From positions 1 to 34,753 of the forward strand of contig JAFSXX010000033.1 of the NCBI GenBank assembly GCA_017443845.1: DNA of 34,753 nucleotides, written 5' to 3'. Below the pieces are notes generated by a model. It did no database searches and was not told where the DNA came from. It worked only from the letters and a program-made list of their open reading frames with translations. The DNA comes from Bacteroidales bacterium. Lineage in GTDB: Bacteria > Bacteroidota > Bacteroidia > Bacteroidales > UBA932. Both the position numbers and the translations under genes were made by a program. Positions 15,938 to 22,450 of the stretch are shown here, piece by piece (position 1 is the first letter of the stretch; every line of letters begins with the position of its first letter).

Positions 15938-18301
15938 ATGCCGGCTGCAAAAATGGAAACCGCAAAGCAAAATAAGCTGAAGAAATGGTTCTGGGGCATC
16001 ATACTGGTACCGATAGGGATGCTAGCACTGATGCTGCTCCTGGTGGACCTGTTCGCCGAGATCCCCTCCTTCGAGGAGTTGGAGGACCCCGACAGCAACC
16101 TCGCCACACTGCTTATCTCGGAAGATGGCAAGACCTTCAGCACATATCATCTCGAGAATCGTTCCTATGTCAAATTCGAGGAGCTCCCGCAATCCCTCAT
16201 AGATGCCGCCGTCGCCACTGAGGACTCCCGTTTTTACAAGCATTCGGGCATCGACTTCCGAGGTCTGGCGCGCGTGGGATTCAAGACCATATTGATGGGC
16301 AATTCGAGCCAGGGCGGCGGAAGTACCATCACCCAGCAGCTCGCCAAGTCGCTCTATCCGCGCGAGGAGGCCCGCAGCAAGATACCCGGGGCGAAGTATG
16401 TCAAACTGGTGGTTACCAAGCTCAAGGAGTGGATTACGGCAGTCAAGCTGGAGCGCAACTATACCAAGAACGAGATCGTGACGATGTATCTCAACACGAT
16501 TTTCTTCGGAAGCAACGCCTACGGCATCCGCGCAGCGGCCAGCACCTTCTTCTCCAAGGAGCCGCGCGAGCTGACCACCGAGGAGAGCGCCTGCCTGGTA
16601 GGAATGGTCAACAAGCCCACCCGCTACAATCCGGCCATCAATCCCGAGCAGTCGCTCGAAAGGCGCAACCACGTCCTGGGCAGGATGGTGAAGCACGGCT
16701 ATCTCTCGCAGCACGACTGCGACTCCATCTCGCAGATTCCCATCCAGCTGGTTTACCAGCAGCAGGACCACAACTCGGGCATCGGCGCCTATTTCCGCGA
16801 CATGCTCCGCAAGACGATGAACGCGAAGGAACCGAAACGCTCTTCATATAAGCAGGTCGAGGATTACAGGGTCGATTCCACCCTTTGGAAAGACGATCCC
16901 CTATACGGATGGCTCAACAAGAACCTGAAGCCCGACGGGACGCAGTACAACCTCGACAAGGACGGCCTGCGCATCTATACCACCATCGACTCTAGGATGC
17001 AGAAATATGCCGAGGAGGCCATCGCCGAGCATCTGGGCGGCGAGCTTCAGAAGGCATTCTACAACGATCTGAAATACAAGCGCAACGCTCCCTTCTCCAA
17101 CGACATTCCGGAGGATGTGACGGAGTCCCTGATGAAGCAGGCCATCCGCTGGAGCGACCGCTATACCGGTATGAAGGCCGAGGGGATTCCGGAGGCGGAG
17201 ATAATCGATTCGTTCCACAAACAGGTCAAGATGAGGGTCTTCGCCTGGAACAAGAACCATTACATCGATACCCTGATGACGCCTTACGACTCCATTAAAT
17301 ACTATAAGTCGTTCCTGCGCAGCGCGCTGATAGCGATGGAGCCGCATACGGGCAAGGTCAAGGCATACGTGGGCGGTCCGGATTACCGCTACTTCAAGTA
17401 CGACAACGGACGGCAGGGCAAGCGCCAGGTGGGCTCCACCATCAAGCCGTTCCTCTATACCCTCGCGATGCAGGAGGGGTACAACCCCTGCTCCAAGGTG
17501 GTCAACGTGCCCTATTCCTTCGAGGTGGGGGAGAACAGCGTCTGGACGCCGCACAGCACCGACAGGGCCGCCTATATCGGCCGCACGGTGACCCTCAAGT
17601 GGGGCCTGACGCACAGCTCCAACAACATCTCGGCCTACCTGATGAAGCAGTTCGGGCCCGAGGCAATGGTAAATATGTGCCGCAAGCTGGGCATCGGCAG
17701 CTACCTCGATCCGGTCTATTCGCTCTGCGTGGGATCGTGCGACCTTTCGGTCTATGAGATGGTGGCGGCCTACAATACATATCCGAGCAGGGGAGTCTAT
17801 ACCTCCCCGATGCTGGTCAACCGCATCGAGGACAAGGACGGCAACGTGCTGGCCAACTTCTCCGCGCGCAAGCGTGAGGCCATCGGCGACCCTACAGCCT
17901 ATCTGATGGTCAACCTGATGCTGGGCGTGGTCAACGAGGGTACGGCGAGCCGCCTGAAGTGGAAATACGGCATCTCGAACGTGGCCGGCAAGACGGGAAC
18001 CACCAACGACCAGTCGGACGGCTGGTTCATAGGCTACTGCCCCAAACTGACCACCGGCGTATGGGTAGGCGCGGAGGACCGTCAGGTCCACTTCGAAAGC
18101 CTCGCCCTCGGCGGCGGTTCCAACATGGCCCTCCCGATTTTCGGCATTTTCTACAAAAAGATTTACAACGACCCCTCGATCAACATCAATTCCGACGACA
18201 AATTCGTACCGCCGTTGGGATGGAATATGAATCTGGGCTGCACCGGTTCGGAAGAGGACCTCGGAGGTTCCTCGGGGAACGATAACGGGTATTTTGATTG
18301 A
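15938..18301 (+). CDS. Penicillin-binding protein 1A (bifunctional transglycosylase/transpeptidase)
   Basis: A 787-residue class A PBP that polymerises and cross-links peptidoglycan. Order: cytoplasmic basic tail, one membrane helix (residues ~18-42), glycosyltransferase GT51 domain with the catalytic EDSRFYKHSG (Glu95) and GGSTITQQLAKSLYPR, then the transpeptidase domain. That domain has GSTIKPF (nucleophile Ser500, Lys503), SSNN and KTGTTNDQSDGWFIGY. All key residues are present. The ATG at 15938 (MPAAKMETA) is preferred to an upstream TTG. The acidic, Gly/Ser-rich C-terminus is probably disordered. prmC follows 29 bases downstream on the same strand. Confidence 0.95.
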   Translation: MPAAKMETAKQNKLKKWFWGIILVPIGMLALMLLLVDLFAEIPSFEELEDPDSNLATLLISEDGKTFSTYHLENRSYVKFEELPQSLIDAAVATEDSRFYKHSGIDFRGLARVGFKTILMGNSSQGGGSTITQQLAKSLYPREEARSKIPGAKYVKLVVTKLKEWITAVKLERNYTKNEIVTMYLNTIFFGSNAYGIRAAASTFFSKEPRELTTEESACLVGMVNKPTRYNPAINPEQSLERRNHVLGRMVKHGYLSQHDCDSISQIPIQLVYQQQDHNSGIGAYFRDMLRKTMNAKEPKRSSYKQVEDYRVDSTLWKDDPLYGWLNKNLKPDGTQYNLDKDGLRIYTTIDSRMQKYAEEAIAEHLGGELQKAFYNDLKYKRNAPFSNDIPEDVTESLMKQAIRWSDRYTGMKAEGIPEAEIIDSFHKQVKMRVFAWNKNHYIDTLMTPYDSIKYYKSFLRSALIAMEPHTGKVKAYVGGPDYRYFKYDNGRQGKRQVGSTIKPFLYTLAMQEGYNPCSKVVNVPYSFEVGENSVWTPHSTDRAAYIGRTVTLKWGLTHSSNNISAYLMKQFGPEAMVNMCRKLGIGSYLDPVYSLCVGSCDLSVYEMVAAYNTYPSRGVYTSPMLVNRIEDKDGNVLANFSARKREAIGDPTAYLMVNLMLGVVNEGTASRLKWKYGISNVAGKTGTTNDQSDGWFIGYCPKLTTGVWVGAEDRQVHFESLALGGGSNMALPIFGIFYKKIYNDPSININSDDKFVPPLGWNMNLGCTGSEEDLGGSSGNDNGYFD

Positions 18302-18330
18302 TAGGTAAATGACAGAGGGGTAACCGAAAG

Positions 18331-19356
18331 ATGACTTACCGGGATTTCATAGCAATGGCCGTCGAGCGTCTCGCTCCGATATATGGCGCGGACGAGGCCC
18401 GCGCCGCCGCCTCGGCGCTGCTGTGCCATTATCTTGGCATCCAGCCTTATATAATTATAGCCGAGCCGGAGACTGAGATTTGTGTGGGTGCTGCGGGTGC
18501 TGTTTCTGGCGCTTCCGGTGCTTCTGATACATCCGGTGGGGCTGGAGCGTCCGATGCTTCCGGTGTGGCGGGTGCACGTGGTGCTATTTCTGGCACTTCT
18601 GGCACCTCCGAAACTTCCGGTGGGGCTGCGGAGGCGCTTTTTGGGGCCCTTGCCCGGATGGAGGAGGGGTGCCCCCTGCAATATGTGCTGGGCTTCACGG
18701 AATTCTGCGGGATGAAAGTCCGGGTCTCTCAGGGATGCCTGATTCCCAGGCCCGAAACCGAGGAGATGGTGTCGCTGATCCTCGACACCTTTGAGCCGCC
18801 GGTGCCCGAAGGCGAACCCTTCAACATACTTGACCTCTGCACGGGCTCGGGCTGTATCGCCTATGCCCTGGCGCGCGCCTTTCCCGAGGCCCAGGTCTTC
18901 GGCTGCGACATTTCCACCGCGGCCCTCGATGTGGCCTGCCGCCAGCGGATCAAGGTGGGCGGAGCGCGGCCGGTCTTTTTCCAGGCCGACATCCTGAAGG
19001 CCCCCCCGGCCGGTCTCCCGAAGTTCTCGCTGATAGTCTCCAATCCGCCCTATGTGATGGAGTCGGAGAGGGCGCAGATGCGCCGCAACGTCCTCGACTA
19101 CGAGCCTTCCGAGGCCCTTTTCGTCCCCGACGACGACCCCCTGCGCTTCTACGCCGCCATCCGTTCCTGGGCCTCTGCCCTGCTGCTCCCCGGCGGCGAA
19201 ATCTGGATGGAAATCAATGAGCGGCTCGGTGCAGAAACCGCCGCGGTGTTCGGCGAAAATGGTGATAATCCTCCTCCTTCTCCTGCTCCTGCTCACCGTG
19301 CTGTAGAAGTCCTCCAGGACCTCTCCGGGAAGGATCGCTTCATTCGCGTCCGCTGA
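18331..19356 (+). CDS. prmC: Peptide chain release factor N5-glutamine methyltransferase with low-complexity insert
   Basis: PrmC (HemK) methylates the glutamine of the GGQ motif in RF1 and RF2, using S-adenosylmethionine. The catalytic domain is intact: PLQYVLGFTEFCG, LIPRPETEEMV, the SAM loop ILDLCTGSGCIAYALA, and the glutamine-binding SNPPYV. At 341 residues it is about 50-60 longer than usual. The excess is an Ala/Gly/Ser/Thr-rich stretch at residues ~51-103, between the N-terminal helical domain and the catalytic domain, plus a short PPPSPAPAP-like insert near residue 312. At DNA level the first insert contains two 46-bp imperfect direct repeats. The frame is uninterrupted. It is probably co-transcribed with the PBP1A gene. 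Confidence 0.92.
   Translation: MTYRDFIAMAVERLAPIYGADEARAAASALLCHYLGIQPYIIIAEPETEICVGAAGAVSGASGASDTSGGAGASDASGVAGARGAISGTSGTSETSGGAAEALFGALARMEEGCPLQYVLGFTEFCGMKVRVSQGCLIPRPETEEMVSLILDTFEPPVPEGEPFNILDLCTGSGCIAYALARAFPEAQVFGCDISTAALDVACRQRIKVGGARPVFFQADILKAPPAGLPKFSLIVSNPPYVMESERAQMRRNVLDYEPSEALFVPDDDPLRFYAAIRSWASALLLPGGEIWMEINERLGAETAAVFGENGDNPPPSPAPAHRAVEVLQDLSGKDRFIRVR
18499..18628 (+). repeat. Two 46-bp imperfect direct repeats inside prmC
   Basis: The segments 18499-18544 and 18583-18628 both run from GCT(G/A)TTTCTGGC to ATCCGGTGGGGCTG or ACTTCCGGTGGGGCTG. They are offset by 84 bases (28 codons), so the reading frame is kept. The whole stretch encodes alternating Gly, Ala, Ser and Thr. 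Confidence 0.75.
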
Positions 19357-19712
19357 TCTTCTTCTCGCTGTCCCGTCACCCCCGAAGCCCCCGCCGGTCT
19401 CATTCATCGTCCTGCGGCTTCCACTCATAGCCATACTGCTCCCGTCAGTCTCGCTCATCGCTACACCACTCCCGAAGTTTCCGTAGCTCCTGTGGTGTCG
19501 TCCGCTCCCGCTTTCCCAGCCGGTTTTCGCTGCCGTCGTCCCATTTTTTGGGACGACAGCGACACTTTTGGGCGGTTTCTGCTGTCGTCGTCCCATTTTC
19601 TGGGACGACAGCGACACGTCGTCCCATTTTTAGGGACGACAGCGACACTTTCGGGAGGTTTCTGCTGTCGTCGTCCCACTTTTTGGGACGACGGCGACAC
19701 TTTCGGGCGACT
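19357..19712 (+). repeat. Intergenic region with 52-bp hairpin repeats (second locus)
   Basis: GTCGTCCC-N7-GGGACGAC, an 8-bp perfect inverted repeat, begins at 19535, 19587, 19618 and 19670. The spacings are 52, 31 and 52 bases, so the third copy follows a shortened unit. Each hairpin is followed by (A/G)GCGACAC. This is the family seen at 662-797. The first ~175 bases (19357-19530) are C+T-rich with degenerate CTCATCGC-type repetition and no recognisable gene. The region lies between the ends of two convergent genes; no T-run follows the hairpins, so simple rho-independent termination is not obvious. Confidence 0.85.
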
Positions 19713-20339
19713 TTAGCGTCGCTGAGCGTTCAGGATTGCGCGGATTGCATCTTCCAGGGATGCGTGGAGGGGGACGCCGTAACGGCTGCAGGTGATCCGG
19801 ACATTGTCGTAACGGTAGAATTCCGGCGGACATATGACGAAGAGTTTGCCGCTCCGGGCGAAGAGTCCGAGTTCCAGCAGGGTGATCGGCGACTGGCTTC
19901 CCGGCAGGAAATTCATCAAGATGAAATCGGCCTTCTCGAGATGCTCCAGTTCCCATCCGACCTGGTAGTCCATTTCGCCGGGCCGCTCCGGGTGCCACTC
20001 TTTCTGCCTGGGATTGAAGATGATGCACTTCTTCAGCCCCGCCTCCAGCATCGCAGCGGCCTCCTCCTGCCAGTCTATGCTGTTCCCGCCGTCGATGGTT
20101 CCGGCTAGGAAGATAGATGTCGCTCCGGGGATTTTCGGTTCTATTTCGTGGGGACGGACGGTCCGGGAAATGGGAAGAACGGATGCTGAATCGGTCCGGG
20201 AAATGTGAAGATCAGATGGTGAATCGGCTATGGAAATGGGACTGTCAGATGCGGAATCGGCCCGGGAAGCGGTGATGTTTGCCGGGCCGCAGGCAATTGT
20301 CAGCGTCAATCCCAGGGTGAAAGCCCAAAAGTGTCTCAT
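19713..20339 (-). CDS. Nucleoside 2-deoxyribosyltransferase-like protein with lipoprotein-like N-terminus
   Basis: The C-terminal ~140 residues (IFLAGTIDGGNSIDWQ...MDYQVGWELEHLEKADFILMNF...SPITLLELGLFARSGKLFVICP) match the nucleoside 2-deoxyribosyltransferase-like family, which is normally cytoplasmic and about 150 residues long. Here it is preceded by MRHFWAFTLGLTLTIAC, a signal-like segment with a lipobox-like end (TIAC). Then comes a linker made of 10-11-residue repeats (ADSASDSPIS, IADSPSDLHIS, RTDSASVLPIS). I use the ATG at 20339 (208 residues); an in-frame ATG at 20354 would make the signal less typical. The activity is unverified. It lies downstream of the symporter gene on the same strand, after a 259-bp spacer. 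Confidence 0.7.
   Translation of the reverse strand: MRHFWAFTLGLTLTIACGPANITASRADSASDSPISIADSPSDLHISRTDSASVLPISRTVRPHEIEPKIPGATSIFLAGTIDGGNSIDWQEEAAAMLEAGLKKCIIFNPRQKEWHPERPGEMDYQVGWELEHLEKADFILMNFLPGSQSPITLLELGLFARSGKLFVICPPEFYRYDNVRITCSRYGVPLHASLEDAIRAILNAQRR
20157..20270 (-). repeat. 33-bp in-frame tandem repeat in the deoxyribosyltransferase-like gene
   Basis: Units at 20157-20189, 20190-20222 and 20223-20255, with a partial at 20256-20270, share ATCGGYCCGGGAAATGKGA and related sequence. The unit length is 11 codons, so copy number can change without a frameshift. They encode the Ser/Asp-rich linker. Confidence 0.8.
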
Positions 20340-20460
20340 TGAACAAACTCTCATTTGTGTGTGGTTGTGTGTTTCGGCCCAGGTTGTCCCAAATAGATGT
20401 GGACCAGGCCCGAAAACTGAGGCGTTTCAGTCCAACCGGCACAGCATGCTGGACACCTGA

Positions 20461-20613
20461 ACTGTGCTGCCAGCACAACATCCCAGCCCAACATCCCGGC
20501 TCAGCCTACCGGTTCAGTTCTCCGGCCGAACCCTATCCCCGGCTCAAACCGAACTCCAACCCTCCTGTCGAGCCCAACTCTCCAGCCGAACTCCAGCCCT
20601 CCAGCTCCAGCCC
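20461..20613. repeat. Degenerate C-rich repetitive spacer
   Basis: Between the symporter stop codon and the next gene, short motifs such as CCGGCTCA, CCGAACTCCA, CCAGCC and CTCCAGC recur irregularly. There is no clean period and no supported gene. An open plus-strand frame running through it into antisense symporter sequence is an artefact of base composition. Confidence 0.5.
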
Positions 20614-21903
20614 CTAGTCGTTGACCGTGAGTTCTTCGCCTTCGCTGTGGGCGATGATGACGGCTCCGCAGGCGTCGCCGTAGGAGTTGATCATTGTGCG
20701 GGGCATGTCGCAGAACTGCTCGACGGCCAGGACAATGCCGACGCCCTCGAGAGGGAGGCCGACGGCGCCGAGGACTATGGCCAGCATCACCATTCCGGCC
20801 ATGGGGATGCCGGCGGTGCCGATGGCTGCCAGAAGGGCGGTGAGGACTACCACAATCTGCTGTACGAGTGTCAGTTCGATGCCGTATGCCTGGGCGATGA
20901 AGATGGCGGCCACGCACTCATAGAGCGCCGTGCCGTTCATATTGATGGTACTGCCGAGCGGCAGGACGAAACTTGCGATCTTGGGCGAGACTCCGCACTT
21001 CTCCTGGGAGTCGCGGATGTTGATGGGCAGCGCCGCTCCGGAGGAGCAGGTGGAGAAGGCAGTAAGTATGGCGCTGGACATCTTGGAGATGTGTTTCCAG
21101 GGGTTCTGTTTGCCCAGGAAGCGGACCAGGCAGGGGAGGACGACTCCGCCCTGCAGCAGGAGGCCGCACCAGACTACCAGCACGAATACTCCAAGGCTCT
21201 TGAGCATCGAAAGCAGGGCCGCGGGGTCGTCGGCCTGTTTGCCCACTATGTTGGCGACGATGGCGAAGACTCCGTAGGGTGCCAGTTTTATGATTGCGAA
21301 GGTGATTTTCATTATCACCTCGTATGTGGCGTTGAGGACGCCGGAGAGGACGTCGCTGTGCTTTTTGTCGACCTTGGTCATGAAGAGACCGAAGATGATG
21401 GCGAAGAAGATGATCGGCAGCAGGTCGCCCTTGGCGGCCGATTCGAATACATTGGCCGGAACGATGTTGACGATCTGGTCGATGAACGAGACCTTGCCGG
21501 CGCTGTCGGCCACGGCTCCTACGGAGGAGACCTCCTCGGTGAGGTTGAGCGACGCTCCGACGCCGGGCTTGACGATGTTGACCAGCGTCAGGCCGATGGT
21601 GGCGGCTACCAGGGTGGTGGCCACGTAATAGATGATTGTCTTGCCTGCGATGCGTCCCAGGGCGGCGGTGGTGCCCATTCCGGCGACGCCCATCGCGATG
21701 GATGTGAAGACGAGCGGGATGACGATCATCCTGAGCGCGCGGAGGAACATATCTCCCGCCCACTTGATCCAGGGTGACCAGTTTTCGTAAGGGGTGATTT
21801 TACAAAGAACGATGCCTGTAATGACACCGAGTCCGATTCCGATGAGGATTTTCCAGTGGAGCGCCAGACCTTTGCGCTCCTTTTTTCCGCCAGTTTCTTC
21901 CAT
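20614..21903 (-). CDS. Dicarboxylate/amino acid:cation symporter (DAACS family)
   Basis: A 430-residue transporter of the glutamate/aspartate/C4-dicarboxylate Na+ or H+ symporter family in the inner membrane, with about eight helices and two re-entrant hairpins. Signatures are the serine-rich loop STCSSGAALPIN, NMNGTALYE (NMDGT motif with Asn in place of Asp), the GIPMAGMVML hairpin 2, and FCDMPRTMINSYGDACGAV in helix 8, where the Asp and Arg usually determine substrate choice. The RT pair in helix 8 is reminiscent of acidic amino acid carriers, but the substrate is not certain. The ATG at 21903 (MEETGGKK) is preferred to a longer frame starting at 21999, which would overlap the promoter region. 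Confidence 0.9.
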   Translation of the reverse strand: MEETGGKKERKGLALHWKILIGIGLGVITGIVLCKITPYENWSPWIKWAGDMFLRALRMIVIPLVFTSIAMGVAGMGTTAALGRIAGKTIIYYVATTLVAATIGLTLVNIVKPGVGASLNLTEEVSSVGAVADSAGKVSFIDQIVNIVPANVFESAAKGDLLPIIFFAIIFGLFMTKVDKKHSDVLSGVLNATYEVIMKITFAIIKLAPYGVFAIVANIVGKQADDPAALLSMLKSLGVFVLVVWCGLLLQGGVVLPCLVRFLGKQNPWKHISKMSSAILTAFSTCSSGAALPINIRDSQEKCGVSPKIASFVLPLGSTINMNGTALYECVAAIFIAQAYGIELTLVQQIVVVLTALLAAIGTAGIPMAGMVMLAIVLGAVGLPLEGVGIVLAVEQFCDMPRTMINSYGDACGAVIIAHSEGEELTVND

Positions 21904-21926
21904 TGCCTTTTCTTTATTAAGGAATA

Positions 21927-21958
21927 CAAAATTACAAAATCTTTGGTTATCATCGAAA
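21927..21958 (-). promoter_or_regulatory. Putative promoter of the symporter gene
   Basis: TAATTTTG on the minus strand (21934-21927) fits the -7 box. TTTC (21958-21955), 20 bases upstream, is a one-mismatch -33 box. It overlaps the divergent hydrogenase promoter. Confidence 0.5.
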
Positions 21959-21973
21959 ATTGGATTATTTTTG
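21942..21973 (+). promoter_or_regulatory. Promoter of the hnd hydrogenase operon
   Basis: TTTG (21942-21945), 20 bases, then TATTTTTG (21966-21973): both boxes and spacing match the Bacteroidota consensus exactly. The start codon of hndB is 63 bases after the -7 box, leaving an untranslated leader of about 55-60 bases. Confidence 0.75.
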
Positions 21974-22025
21974 GCGGATAAATCAGAACTATATTGCAAC
22001 TAAATAATCAACATTTCAAAACATT

Positions 22026-22030
22026 GGAGG
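22026..22030 (+). promoter_or_regulatory. Shine-Dalgarno sequence of hndB
   Basis: GGAGG lies six bases before the ATG at 22037. A similar GGGAGG (24245-24250) precedes hndD. Most other genes in the window lack such a match. Confidence 0.7.
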
Positions 22031-22036
22031 AAACCT

Positions 22037-22426
22037 ATGGATAAAATCAAAAATCTCGCGGAACTCCGCAAGATGAGAGAAGGTATGCAAGGCAAGATGT
22101 CAATGCGTGAAAACAGCAACTCTTCCGAAGCTATCATTCAAATCAAGGTCGGTATGGCCACCAGCGGTATCGCCTCGGGTGCTAAGGAAACCATGAACTA
22201 CCTCATCACCGAGATCGACAAGCGTCAGATCAAGGCCCTGGTGATGCAGGTCGGCGATATGGGTTACTGCCATGCCGAGCCTACTGTCGAGGTCACCATT
22301 CCCGGCAAGGATCCCGTCGTGTTCGGCAATGTCAACATCGCCCGCGCACAGGAGATCATCGACAAATACATTGTCAACGGCGAGCTCATCGAGGGCATTC
22401 TGCCGGCAAACTACAGGTCAATCTAA
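22037..22426 (+). CDS. hndB: HndB-like subunit of NAD(P)-linked [FeFe] hydrogenase, with reduced cysteine set
   Basis: The 129-residue protein resembles the HndB subunit, a thioredoxin-like [2Fe-2S] ferredoxin fold encoded with HndA, C and D in many anaerobes. IKVGMATSGIASGAKE and VGDMGYCHAEPTVEVTIP correspond to the usual cluster-binding segments. In the family as I know it the first has Cys where this protein has Ser43, and the second has a Cys where this has Asp74; only Cys78 remains. It may therefore not bind a [2Fe-2S] cluster, or may bind one differently. First gene of the four-gene operon, 24 bases before hndC. Confidence 0.8.
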   Translation: MDKIKNLAELRKMREGMQGKMSMRENSNSSEAIIQIKVGMATSGIASGAKETMNYLITEIDKRQIKALVMQVGDMGYCHAEPTVEVTIPGKDPVVFGNVNIARAQEIIDKYIVNGELIEGILPANYRSI

Positions 22427-22450
22427 CCCTAACCACCCACACGAGCGATT

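Noticed and set aside
15848-15970. 41-codon N-terminal extension of topA
   Set aside because: It would overlap the divergent PBP1A start, begins far upstream of the conserved VIVESPAKAK and has no homology-like features.
18163-19617. 484-codon minus-strand frame across the PBP1A end and prmC
   Set aside because: It lies antisense to two well-supported genes and includes the repetitive insert and the hairpin repeats.
19535-19700. 52-bp hairpins as ordinary rho-independent terminators
   Set aside because: No T-run follows the stems on either strand, and multiple periodic copies are unlike a single terminator. A role at transcript ends remains possible but is not shown.
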